DNA of 64,000 nucleotides from an uncultured Flavobacteriales bacterium (lineage in GTDB: Bacteria; Bacteroidota; Bacteroidia; Flavobacteriales_D; Crocinitomicaceae): positions 1 through 64,000 of the forward strand of contig CAJWRM010000003.1 of the NCBI GenBank assembly GCA_913046365.1, read 5' to 3'. The first letter of the stretch is position 1, and every line of letters begins with the position of its first letter. The position numbers and the translations under genes are program-made. The notes under the pieces were generated by a model. It ran no database searches and had not been told where the DNA came from. It saw nothing but the letters and a program-made list of their open reading frames with translations. This document shows positions 34,885 through 42,589 of this stretch, in pieces.

Positions 34885-35552
34885 GCTTTTCCTTCCACAA
34901 TCAAAACGAGTTCACCTTTGGGTTTGTTTTCCGTAAAATAAGTATGAAGTTCAGAAAATGAGCCATGATGATAACTTTCATAAATCTTTGAGATTTCTCT
35001 CACAACGCAGGCTTTCCGATCCTCACCAAGCACACTTTGTAATTGATTTAATGTTTTTACAATGCGATGAGGAGATTCATAATAGACAATGGTACAGGTG
35101 AGCGCTGAAATACTTTTAATTCTAGTTTCTCTTCCTTTTTTATGAGGTAGAAATCCTTCAAAATGAAATCTTTCACATGAAAACCCTGAGCCAACTAGGG
35201 CAGGAATAATTGCTGTAGGTCCAGGAAGACATTCAATCTCAATACCTGCTTTGATACACTCATGTACAAGTAAGTATCCTGGATCTGAAATGCCTGGAGT
35301 ACCGGCATCAGAAACCAGAACTGTAGTTTCATTGTCCTCGATAGTTGCGATACACTTATCTATAATTTTATGTTCGTTATGGGCGTGAAAGGCTAAAATT
35401 CTATTCTCAATATTTAGGTGCGTTAACAGTCTCCTTGTCACTCGTGTATCTTCTGCATAGATTAAATTGCAATCTTTCAAATGCCTAATCGCTCGAAGCG
35501 TAATATCTTCAAGGTTACCAATAGGGGTAGGAACAATAATGAGTTTTCCCAT
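34881..35552 (-). CDS. rsmI: 16S rRNA (cytidine(1402)-2'-O)-methyltransferase
   Basis: RsmI 2'-O-methylates C1402 in the decoding centre of 16S rRNA. The 223 residues have LIIVPTPIGNLEDITLRA, YAEDTRVTRRLL, LVSDAGTPGISDPGYLLV, LPGPTAIIPALVGSG and YYESPHRIVKTL, all standard. The protein is shorter than proteobacterial forms at the C-terminus, as usual in Bacteroidota. It lies 11 bp downstream of radA on the same strand. Confidence 0.95.
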   Translation of the reverse strand: MGKLIIVPTPIGNLEDITLRAIRHLKDCNLIYAEDTRVTRRLLTHLNIENRILAFHAHNEHKIIDKCIATIEDNETTVLVSDAGTPGISDPGYLLVHECIKAGIEIECLPGPTAIIPALVGSGFSCERFHFEGFLPHKKGRETRIKSISALTCTIVYYESPHRIVKTLNQLQSVLGEDRKACVVREISKIYESYHHGSFSELHTYFTENKPKGELVLIVEGKA

Positions 35553-35563
35553 TTTTATTGCGT

Positions 35564-36919
35564 TTAAGAAAATACCGCTTTCACTACCTGATCTATTTTA
35601 GAGCACTGCACAATATCAATCTTGTAATTTGAGGCGTCAAATCCTTTTATGTTTTGTGAAATTATGATTTTTTTATAACCAAGCTTCTCGACCTCCGCAA
35701 TGCGCTGATCTACTCGGTTTACTGGTCTAATCTCCCCTGAAAGACCAACTTCGGCGGCAAACGCTATACCTGCAGGTATAGGCAGGTTTGCATTGGAGGA
35801 CAATACTGCCATGGTAACGGCTAGATCAACACCTGGATCATCTACCTTTATGCCACCAGCAATGTTTAAAAATACATCTTTTGCTCCAAGCTTAAATCCA
35901 CATCTCTTTTCGAGAACAGCGAGCAGCATATTGAGTCTTTTTGCATCAAATCCGGTAGAGCTGCGTTGAGGTGTACCGTAGGCAGCTGAGCTTACAAGTG
36001 CTTGAATTTCGATTAGAAATGGTCTTACACCTTCAATGGTTGATGATATAGCAATGCCACTTAATTCTACATCAGTATTCGTCACAAGTATTTCAGATGG
36101 GTTTTCTACAGGCCGCAGACCGGATCCCGACATTTCATAGATGCCAATTTCATTTGTAGATCCAAATCGATTTTTACTGGTTCTGAGCAGTCGATACACA
36201 TAGTTTCGATCGCCTTCAAATTGTAAAACGGTATCGACCATATGCTCTAGCACCTTTGGGCCAGCAATTCCTCCGTCTTTAGTAATATGACCAATTAAAA
36301 AGGTCGGTACATCAGATTCTTTGGAATATCTTAAAAGCGAGGCTGTGCATTCTCTAACTTGTGATACACTACCTGCAGCACTCTCAATTTGGCTGCTGTG
36401 CAATGTCTGAATAGAGTCAATAATTAATATTTCAGGCTGAACGTTATTTGCATGTATAAGGATAGACTCGAGATTCGTTTCTGTTAAGATGTGACAGTGT
36501 TCGTTTAAAATACCGATTCGTTCTGCCCGCATTTTAATTTGATTTTCACTTTCTTCCCCAGAAACGTATAGGACTTTCAGGTTCTCCTTGATTGCGAGCT
36601 GAAGCATTAGTGTTGATTTTCCTATTCCAGGATCACCTCCGACAAGTATAAGCGAGCCTACTACGATACCTCCACCTAAAACACGGTTTAGCTCTTTGTC
36701 TTGAAGTTCATTTTTCTGTTTTTCATTTCGGGAAATATCCCCAAGAACTACAGGTTTTGCGTCTGTTGAGTTTTTAGAAAAAGGTGCAGCACTTCCCTTT
36801 TTTTGTTTGATCTCTTCAACAAAAGAATTCCAGCTAGAGCATGATGGGCATTTACCCATCCATTTTGGGCTTTCATAGCCACAGCTTTGACAAAAAAATG
36901 CTGTTTTCGTTTTTGACAT
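35564..36919 (-). CDS. radA: DNA repair protein RadA/Sms
   Basis: RadA is a RecA-like ATPase and helicase that drives branch migration of recombination intermediates. The 451 residues show the N-terminal zinc finger CQSCGYESPKWMGKCPSC (~10-27), Walker A GGDPGIGKST, the KNRFGST motif (~247-253) and a C-terminal Lon-like domain (DPGVDLAVTMAVLSS, EVGLSGEIRPV). It is complete. It shares the strand with rsmI downstream and a small outer-membrane barrel upstream. Confidence 0.96.
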   Translation of the reverse strand: MSKTKTAFFCQSCGYESPKWMGKCPSCSSWNSFVEEIKQKKGSAAPFSKNSTDAKPVVLGDISRNEKQKNELQDKELNRVLGGGIVVGSLILVGGDPGIGKSTLMLQLAIKENLKVLYVSGEESENQIKMRAERIGILNEHCHILTETNLESILIHANNVQPEILIIDSIQTLHSSQIESAAGSVSQVRECTASLLRYSKESDVPTFLIGHITKDGGIAGPKVLEHMVDTVLQFEGDRNYVYRLLRTSKNRFGSTNEIGIYEMSGSGLRPVENPSEILVTNTDVELSGIAISSTIEGVRPFLIEIQALVSSAAYGTPQRSSTGFDAKRLNMLLAVLEKRCGFKLGAKDVFLNIAGGIKVDDPGVDLAVTMAVLSSNANLPIPAGIAFAAEVGLSGEIRPVNRVDQRIAEVEKLGYKKIIISQNIKGFDASNYKIDIVQCSKIDQVVKAVFS

Positions 36920-36937
36920 TACTTGAATTAGCTGTAA

Positions 36938-37531
36938 TTAAAATGCATAAGCCAGTTTGCAACCTATACCGAAGTGCAAGAAATAATTAGAAATAGGAGC
37001 TGCATTCATTTGATTGAATTCTTTTTCAAAACCCAAGCCAATGTTGACAGATAAATCAATTAAAAAGTGTTGATCGAAAAATCTGTGGTATCCTAACCCT
37101 ATTCTTGGAATAATTCGTTGGTGATACTCAATATTTTCCTCTAAAGCTCCGGTTGTAGAGTACTGCTGATAAGCATCTCTGTATCTTCTATATTTAATAG
37201 CTGCCGCACAGTATATAAGGTCTCCAGCCCTATAGGGGTAATAGCGTGCTGCAAGTGAAAATGCAGGCCCCATTTTTTGAAGTCGCGTTTGAGCGCCAAT
37301 TGATTCTTGCACAAAATTCATAAGATAGTTATCTGTTACAAACCCTAAACCTATTTCAGCACTTATTTTTTTATGAAATAGGTATTCATAATATGGCATA
37401 AATTCCCCCACAAGAGTAGGGGCGAAGTCAAACTTAATGCTATGTCTGTTATGATCAGATTTTTGGGCATGAGCTTTCTCGGTCGAAAAAACACTAAATA
37501 AAAAGATCATTAAAAAGATAAAAAAACGCAT
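36938..37531 (-). CDS. Small outer-membrane beta-barrel protein
   Basis: The 197-residue protein has a signal peptide ending AHAQ. Alternating hydrophobic strands rich in Gly and Tyr follow (HKKISAEIGLGFVTDNYLM, FSLAARYYPYR, RIGLGYHRFF, VNIGLGFEKEF). It ends in a C-terminal strand (YFLHFGIGCKLAYAF) typical of outer-membrane barrels. The function is unknown. It is 18 bp upstream of radA and probably cotranscribed by chance of compaction. Confidence 0.75.
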   Translation of the reverse strand: MRFFIFLMIFLFSVFSTEKAHAQKSDHNRHSIKFDFAPTLVGEFMPYYEYLFHKKISAEIGLGFVTDNYLMNFVQESIGAQTRLQKMGPAFSLAARYYPYRAGDLIYCAAAIKYRRYRDAYQQYSTTGALEENIEYHQRIIPRIGLGYHRFFDQHFLIDLSVNIGLGFEKEFNQMNAAPISNYFLHFGIGCKLAYAF

Positions 37532-37649
37532 GATAGTTGTTACTTTCTTTGATTAAAGGTACTTAGTTTTCATTTAGATTCCTTGTTTGAAATTCTAAAA
37601 TCCTATTATTGTACGAGAAATTTTAAAAAATGATACTATTTCTTTTCCT

Positions 37650-37657
37650 TATCTTTG
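37650..37657 (+). promoter_or_regulatory. -7 promoter box of the deoC-aldehyde dehydrogenase operon
   Basis: TATCTTTG matches TAnnTTTG and lies 15 nt before the deoC ATG at 37673, in a 141-bp divergent intergenic region. Confidence 0.5.
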
Positions 37658-37672
37658 ATTTGAATAGAATTT

Positions 37673-38584
37673 ATGATAGATAAATACGGTTTTCACGAAG
37701 TTCCATCTTCCCCATCTATAGACAAGGTTGGTGTGGAAGAACGCGTATCTAGATTTCAATCAAGAAGCATCAAAACGACTGCAAAAATGCAGGGGCTTAA
37801 AATGGTTCTTAGTATGATTGATCTGACTACACTTGAGGGCAAGGATACACCAGGTAAAGTAAGACAAATGTGTTTTAAAGCCGCTCATCTTCATGACGGC
37901 CATCCTGACTTACCAACAGTTGCTGCAGTATGCGTATATCCCTCTATGGTTGGCATAGCAAAATCAATTGTTGGCGCTTACGGTATTAAGGTAGCTTCTG
38001 TTTCTACTGCTTTTCCTTCAGGTCAAGCACCCTTGGATGTTAAACTTGCAGATACCAAGTATGCGGTTGATCATGGTGCGGATGAAATAGATATGGTTAT
38101 TTCAAGAGGTAAGTTTTTAGCTGGAGATCATGCGTTTGTTTTTGATGAAATCGCTGCGATAAAAGAGGTTTGTGGGACTGCAAGGTTAAAAGTTATTTTA
38201 GAAACTGGCGAGCTAATAACACTAGATAATGTTCGTCGAGCAAGCGATATAGCGATCTATGCTGGTGCAGATTTTATAAAAACTTCAACGGGTAAAATTC
38301 AACCTGCAGCAACATTACAGGTTACTTATACGATGCTTCAGTCGATAAGGGATTATTATGATGCTACTGGAAAAATGGTTGGTATGAAACCTGCTGGCGG
38401 AATTTCTAATTCTAAGCTTGCCTTACATAATTTAGTTATGGTAAAAGAGGTTCTTGGTGAAGCTTGGTTGACAAATCAATGGTTTCGATTTGGTGCTAGT
38501 AGTCTTGCCAATGATGTTCTAATGCAAATTATTAAAACTGAATCTGGCGTTTATCAATCTGCTGATTATTTTACATTGGATTAA
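37673..38584 (+). CDS. deoC: Deoxyribose-phosphate aldolase
   Basis: DeoC splits 2-deoxyribose-5-phosphate into glyceraldehyde-3-phosphate and acetaldehyde. The 303 residues include MIDLTTLEGKDT, VAAVCVYPSMV, IDMVISRGKFL, KVILETGEL, the Schiff-base region GADFIKTSTGK (Lys203) and MKPAGGIS. The length is that of the longer class found in eukaryotes and many Bacteroidota. It is one base from the aldehyde dehydrogenase that follows, which could oxidise the acetaldehyde released. The operon has a good promoter-like box. Confidence 0.95.
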   Translation: MIDKYGFHEVPSSPSIDKVGVEERVSRFQSRSIKTTAKMQGLKMVLSMIDLTTLEGKDTPGKVRQMCFKAAHLHDGHPDLPTVAAVCVYPSMVGIAKSIVGAYGIKVASVSTAFPSGQAPLDVKLADTKYAVDHGADEIDMVISRGKFLAGDHAFVFDEIAAIKEVCGTARLKVILETGELITLDNVRRASDIAIYAGADFIKTSTGKIQPAATLQVTYTMLQSIRDYYDATGKMVGMKPAGGISNSKLALHNLVMVKEVLGEAWLTNQWFRFGASSLANDVLMQIIKTESGVYQSADYFTLD

Positions 38585-38585
38585 T

Positions 38586-40031
38586 ATGAGTACAAACAAA
38601 AACAATTGGGAATACGCCGCTTCTGTCGAGAGTACAGGTCATATAAATTTGAAGAAAAAATATGGGTTGTATATCAATGGAAAATGGGTTAAACCGTCGT
38701 CTAAGAAATATTTTTCTTCATCTAACCCTCATGATGAGCAACATATAGCGGATGTAGCAAAAGCCAATACAGAGGATGTGAATTTAGCTGTGGAAGCTGC
38801 TGACAAGGCATTTAAAGAGGTATGGTCTAAAATTAGTGCTGCAGAAAGAGGGAAGTATATTTTTAGAATTGCTAGATTAATGCAAGAGCAAGCACGTGAG
38901 CTTGCAGTAATTGAATCTCTTGATTCTGGCAAACCGATCCGAGAAGCTCGAGATATTGATATTCCCTTGGCATGCAATCATTTCTTTTATTATGCAGGTT
39001 GGGCTGATAAATTGGAGTATGCATTTCCAAATCAATCCAAAGAGCCTCTTGGCGTTGCTGGACAAATTATACCTTGGAATTTCCCCTTACTCATGGCAGC
39101 ATGGAAAATAGCACCTGCTCTTGCTACTGGTAATACGGTTGTTCTTAAGCCAGCAGAGACTACCTCTTTAACTGCATTGAAATTGGCAGAAATAATTGAG
39201 GCTTCAGGTATTCCTCCGGGAGTAGTAAATATTGTAACAGGATTCGGGGATACGGGTGCAGCAATTGTGTCGCATCCAAAAGTTTCAAAAATAGCTTTTA
39301 CAGGTTCCACTGGGGTGGGTAAGCTCATTCAAAAAACCATTGCTGGCTCAGATAAGAGGGCAACACTCGAATTGGGTGGTAAGTCTGCGAATATAATTTT
39401 TGACGATGCACCGATTGACCAAGCAGTAGAAGGAATCATAAATGGAATATTTTTTAATCAAGGTCACGTGTGCTGCGCAGGTTCAAGATTGTTTGTGCAG
39501 GAGAATGTGGCAGATAAGGTCATTAGAAAGCTAAAGCATAGAATGCAATCTCTCGTTATCGGAAACCCCCTTGATAAGAATACTGATATTGGTGCAATTA
39601 ATTCAGAGGAGCAGCTCAAAATAATAAATAAATACATCGATATTGGTATTAAAGAGGGATCTGAATTTTTTCAAACCGATTGTACTTTGCCATCGAAGGG
39701 GTATTATTGCCGTCCAACACTTTTTATCAATGTTGCACAGTCTAGTATTTTGGCGCAAGAGGAAATATTTGGTCCAGTTTTGACAATTCAAACTTTTAGA
39801 ACAGTTGATGAGGTAATTCAAAAAGCAAATAACTCTCCTTATGGACTAGCTGCCGGGGTATGGACAGATAAAGGTTCCAAGATTTTCAACCTTACTTCAA
39901 AGTTGAAAGCTGGTGTTGTTTGGGCAAACACCTATAACAAGTTTGACCCTTCATCTCCTTTTGGTGGATATAAAGAAAGTGGTTTTGGAAGGGAAGGTGG
40001 TTTACATGGATTGGGGGCTTATCTTAAATAA
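38586..40031 (+). CDS. NAD(P)-dependent aldehyde dehydrogenase (ALDH16-like catalytic subunit)
   Basis: The 481-residue enzyme has a full active site: IIPWNFPLLMAAWK, LKPAETTSLTALKL, FTGSTGVGKLI, Glu262 in LELGGKSAN and Cys296 in GHVCCAGSR, with the usual 34-residue spacing. It lies one base after deoC and 8 bp before a half-length ALDH. The order deoC, active ALDH and inactive ALDH half recalls ALDH16, in which both ALDH parts are fused. Acetaldehyde is the likely substrate, as an inference from the neighbour. Confidence 0.92.
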   Translation: MSTNKNNWEYAASVESTGHINLKKKYGLYINGKWVKPSSKKYFSSSNPHDEQHIADVAKANTEDVNLAVEAADKAFKEVWSKISAAERGKYIFRIARLMQEQARELAVIESLDSGKPIREARDIDIPLACNHFFYYAGWADKLEYAFPNQSKEPLGVAGQIIPWNFPLLMAAWKIAPALATGNTVVLKPAETTSLTALKLAEIIEASGIPPGVVNIVTGFGDTGAAIVSHPKVSKIAFTGSTGVGKLIQKTIAGSDKRATLELGGKSANIIFDDAPIDQAVEGIINGIFFNQGHVCCAGSRLFVQENVADKVIRKLKHRMQSLVIGNPLDKNTDIGAINSEEQLKIINKYIDIGIKEGSEFFQTDCTLPSKGYYCRPTLFINVAQSSILAQEEIFGPVLTIQTFRTVDEVIQKANNSPYGLAAGVWTDKGSKIFNLTSKLKAGVVWANTYNKFDPSSPFGGYKESGFGREGGLHGLGAYLK

Positions 40032-40039
40032 CAATAGAT

Positions 40040-40918
40040 ATGAAACGTTTAGAGGTATTAAAGACATACAAGATATATATTGGCGGAAAGTTTCCGAGAA
40101 GCGAATCAGGAAGGTTTTACAAGGTGCTAAATAAAGCTAAAGAGCCTATTGCTAATGTATGCTTAAGCTCAAGAAAAGACCTTAGAAATGCTGTTCAGGC
40201 TGCTAGAAAGGCACAAGGTTCTTGGCAGGAGAGAACGGCCTTTAACCGTGGACAAGTGTTATATAGAATCGCTGAAATGCTTGAGGGAAGAAGGGCTCAA
40301 TTTGTGGAAGAATTAATGCTTGAAAATTATACTAAAAAAGAGGCGCAAACGGAGGTGGATAATTCCATAGATAGAATTGTTTATTACGCCGGTTGGTGTG
40401 ATAAATTTAATCAGGTAGCTAGCTCTGTAAATCCTGTTAGTTCTTCTCATTTTAATTTTTCGAGTTATGAACCAATGGGTGTAATAGGAATTTTGGCAGT
40501 ACAGTCTTCTGGTCTATTGGGATTAGTTTCAATGCTTATGCCTGTTATTGCAGGAGGTAATTCATCAGTGATTATTGCTTCTGAAGACAAACCTCTCTGT
40601 GCAGTTACATTGGCTGAGGTGCTAAATTCATCTGATGTACCAGGTGGCGTTGTAAATATATTAACTGGTTCTATTGCTGAATTATGGTCACCGTTGTCCT
40701 CTCATATGGATGTTAATGGAATAAGTATAGATGCGGTTAACGAACACGTTTCTGATGTTCAATTGGCTTCCGTTGATAATCTGAAGCGTGTACGTATTTA
40801 TTCAAATGATTTTAGTCTGATTAAAGAACAAGGTATTCAATTTATCACTGACTTTCAGGAGCTTAAGACAACATGGCATCCCATTGAGAAAATAGGTGGT
40901 GCATCAAGTTCCTATTAG
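40040..40918 (+). CDS. Half-length aldehyde dehydrogenase without catalytic domain (ALDH16 pseudo-domain-like)
   Basis: The 292-residue protein matches the first ~270 residues of an ALDH: KIYIGGKFPRSESGRFY, ARKAQGSWQERTAFNRGQVL, YYAGWCDKFNQV, YEPMGVIGILAV and DVPGGVVNILTG. It ends before the catalytic Glu and Cys. Even in the shared part the PWN segment (IPWNFP in the neighbour) is replaced by AVQSSG. The reading frame is intact and closes normally, so it is not simply a broken gene. Together the two ALDH genes encode 773 residues, close to bacterial ALDH16 proteins as I remember them. It probably binds the active subunit. Confidence 0.85.
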   Translation: MKRLEVLKTYKIYIGGKFPRSESGRFYKVLNKAKEPIANVCLSSRKDLRNAVQAARKAQGSWQERTAFNRGQVLYRIAEMLEGRRAQFVEELMLENYTKKEAQTEVDNSIDRIVYYAGWCDKFNQVASSVNPVSSSHFNFSSYEPMGVIGILAVQSSGLLGLVSMLMPVIAGGNSSVIIASEDKPLCAVTLAEVLNSSDVPGGVVNILTGSIAELWSPLSSHMDVNGISIDAVNEHVSDVQLASVDNLKRVRIYSNDFSLIKEQGIQFITDFQELKTTWHPIEKIGGASSSY

Positions 40919-41385
40919 AAATAAGGTGCGTCTTTAATTTCTACTAGCCAATTTTCTCTTAGCTCATGTAAGCTCTCTATTCTTGGATTGAAAACAAAAT
41001 CACCTTTATAGGACCCTATATCATGGTAGGAAACGAGTTTTGGAGTTTCGTTTTTTAGAACAAGGACATTGAGTCGATTGAAGAAATCAACCTCCAAATG
41101 GTTTTCGATCATTTTTACAAAATGTACGGAGGAATCAATTGAGCATCCCGAAATGCGTTCTATTGATTCATCAACAACTAACACGATGTATTGATTGAAT
41201 AAAAGCTGACCATTCGCACAAAGTGGCTTTTGGTGAGCTTTCCAAGAGCCTGTAAACGTTTTGATTTGATTTTCAATTAGATTTGCTTCCTGATCGTTTA
41301 AACTTCTGTTGCACAGATAGGTCCAAACCCGACTTTCATCAGGCATTTCTGGAAATAGTCTTTTAAAGCTCTGCTGCATTGGCAA
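40915..41385 (-). CDS. Bacteroidota conserved protein (often mislabelled ABC transporter ATPase)
   Basis: The 156-residue cytoplasmic protein shows MPDESRVWTYLCNRSL, FTGSWKAHQKPL, YIVLVVDESIERISGCSIDSS (residues ~67-87) and DFFNRLNVLV. I recognise the family from Bacteroidota genomes, where it is called ABC transporter ATPase, yet no Walker A, Walker B or signature motif is present. Its function is unknown. It overlaps the HdrB-like gene by 23 bp, so it belongs to that operon. A downstream ATG at codon 3 is an equal start candidate. Confidence 0.75.
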   Translation of the reverse strand: MPMQQSFKRLFPEMPDESRVWTYLCNRSLNDQEANLIENQIKTFTGSWKAHQKPLCANGQLLFNQYIVLVVDESIERISGCSIDSSVHFVKMIENHLEVDFFNRLNVLVLKNETPKLVSYHDIGSYKGDFVFNPRIESLHELRENWLVEIKDAPYF

Positions 41386-42151
41386 TTAATTCGGCAATAT
41401 CTAAAACTTTTACTGTTTCCTCTTTTTCTGCGTTTTTTATTCCGTCAGTCATCATTGTATTACAAAAAGGACAGCCTGTTGCAATGACCTCTGCAGCGGT
41501 CTCGATAGCGTCCTCAGTTCTTTCAATATTAATTTCTTTATTCCCTTTTTCTGCCTCTTTGAACATTTGTGCACCTCCAGCTCCACAGCAAAGACCTTTG
41601 GTTTTGCATCTTTTCATTTCCACAAGTTCAGCGTCCAGTTTCTCTATGAGCTCACGCGGAGCTTCATAAACATCATTTGCCCTACCCAAGTAACATGGAT
41701 CGTGGAAAGTGATTTTTTTTCCTTTGAAAGAACCAGACTTTTCAAGTGCTAGTTTCCCTGTGTTTATTAGGTCTTGAATCATTTGGGTATGGTGTATAAC
41801 TTCATATTCACCACCTAATTCGGGGTATTCATTTTTGAGTGTATTAAAACAATGAGGACATGCAGTAACTATTTTTTTTATGTCATATGCATTTAACACT
41901 TCAATATTCATCATTGCCTGCATCTGATAGGTGAATTCATTACCTGCACGCTTGGCGGGATCGCCAGTGCAACTTTCTTCGCTACCAAGCACGGCAAAAG
42001 AAACCCGACAATTGTTTAATATTTTGACTAGTGCTTTTGTTATTTTTTTTGCACGATCATCAAAGCTGCCAGAGCAACCAACCCAAAATAAAATATCTGG
42101 GTTTTCACCTTTGGCCATCATATCTGCCATTGTCGGTACTTGCATGCTCAT
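41363..42151 (-). CDS. Fe-S protein with two CCG domains (HdrB/LutA-like)
   Basis: The 262-residue protein has two cysteine-rich CCG domains. The first spans FWVGCSGSF, SCTGDPAKRAGN and TACPHCFNTL; the second spans HDPCYLGRAND, GLCCGAGG (~187) and GCPFCNTMM. Such domains bind unusual [4Fe-4S] clusters in heterodisulfide reductase subunit B, lactate oxidase LutA and glycerol-3-phosphate dehydrogenase GlpC. The partner is the membrane ferredoxin-like gene two places upstream. Together they likely form a membrane-bound quinone-linked oxidoreductase. The substrate is unknown. Confidence 0.88.
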   Translation of the reverse strand: MSMQVPTMADMMAKGENPDILFWVGCSGSFDDRAKKITKALVKILNNCRVSFAVLGSEESCTGDPAKRAGNEFTYQMQAMMNIEVLNAYDIKKIVTACPHCFNTLKNEYPELGGEYEVIHHTQMIQDLINTGKLALEKSGSFKGKKITFHDPCYLGRANDVYEAPRELIEKLDAELVEMKRCKTKGLCCGAGGAQMFKEAEKGNKEINIERTEDAIETAAEVIATGCPFCNTMMTDGIKNAEKEETVKVLDIAELIANAAEL

Positions 42152-42154
42152 ATT

Positions 42155-42589
42155 TTATTCTTTAAATACTTGAATGTTGACACTCTTCTCAACGAGATTC
42201 GTAAACTTTCCTGAATATCTTGTTGCTCTTACAATATGGTTGTCTATCCAATGATAATTACCTCCCCTTGGTTTTCCCATTAGCAGACCATGGTAATTAA
42301 AACCATTTTTCTTGAGCCATTGTTCAGTGACTTCACGATGGTCTTCAACTCGCGAGGTAAAAAAGGTAATGATATGGCCTTCTTCGAACCAAGTATTAAT
42401 TGTTTCAAGTGCATCGTCAAATAATTCTGCTGTAGCCATCCTTTCAGGCTCCTCATTTGGTATATCATCACATATTGTCCCATCAATATCGATCATATAG
42501 TTCTTTACTTCGTCTGGAAGTACAGGTGAAATTGACTTTCCATCCTCTTTGGCATCAATTAATTTAAAACCTTCTTTGTTATTCTTCAT
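42155..42589 (-). CDS. HAD-superfamily phosphatase-like protein
   Basis: The 144-residue protein has HAD motif I (YMIDIDGTICDD), motif II (ITFFTSR), a conserved Lys in LLMGKPRGGNYHWID and motif IV-like WIDNHIV. Related Bacteroidota entries are sometimes called phosphoheptose isomerase, which the motifs contradict. It is inserted between the membrane Fe-S gene (11-bp overlap) and the HdrB-like gene (3-bp gap). A role in the same pathway is possible but unproven. Confidence 0.8.
   Translation of the reverse strand: MKNNKEGFKLIDAKEDGKSISPVLPDEVKNYMIDIDGTICDDIPNEEPERMATAELFDDALETINTWFEEGHIITFFTSRVEDHREVTEQWLKKNGFNYHGLLMGKPRGGNYHWIDNHIVRATRYSGKFTNLVEKSVNIQVFKE

Noticed and set aside
40040-40918. 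Half ALDH as a decayed pseudogene
   Set aside because: The frame is open over 292 codons and closes normally, and no remnant of a catalytic half follows. A maintained partner subunit fits better.
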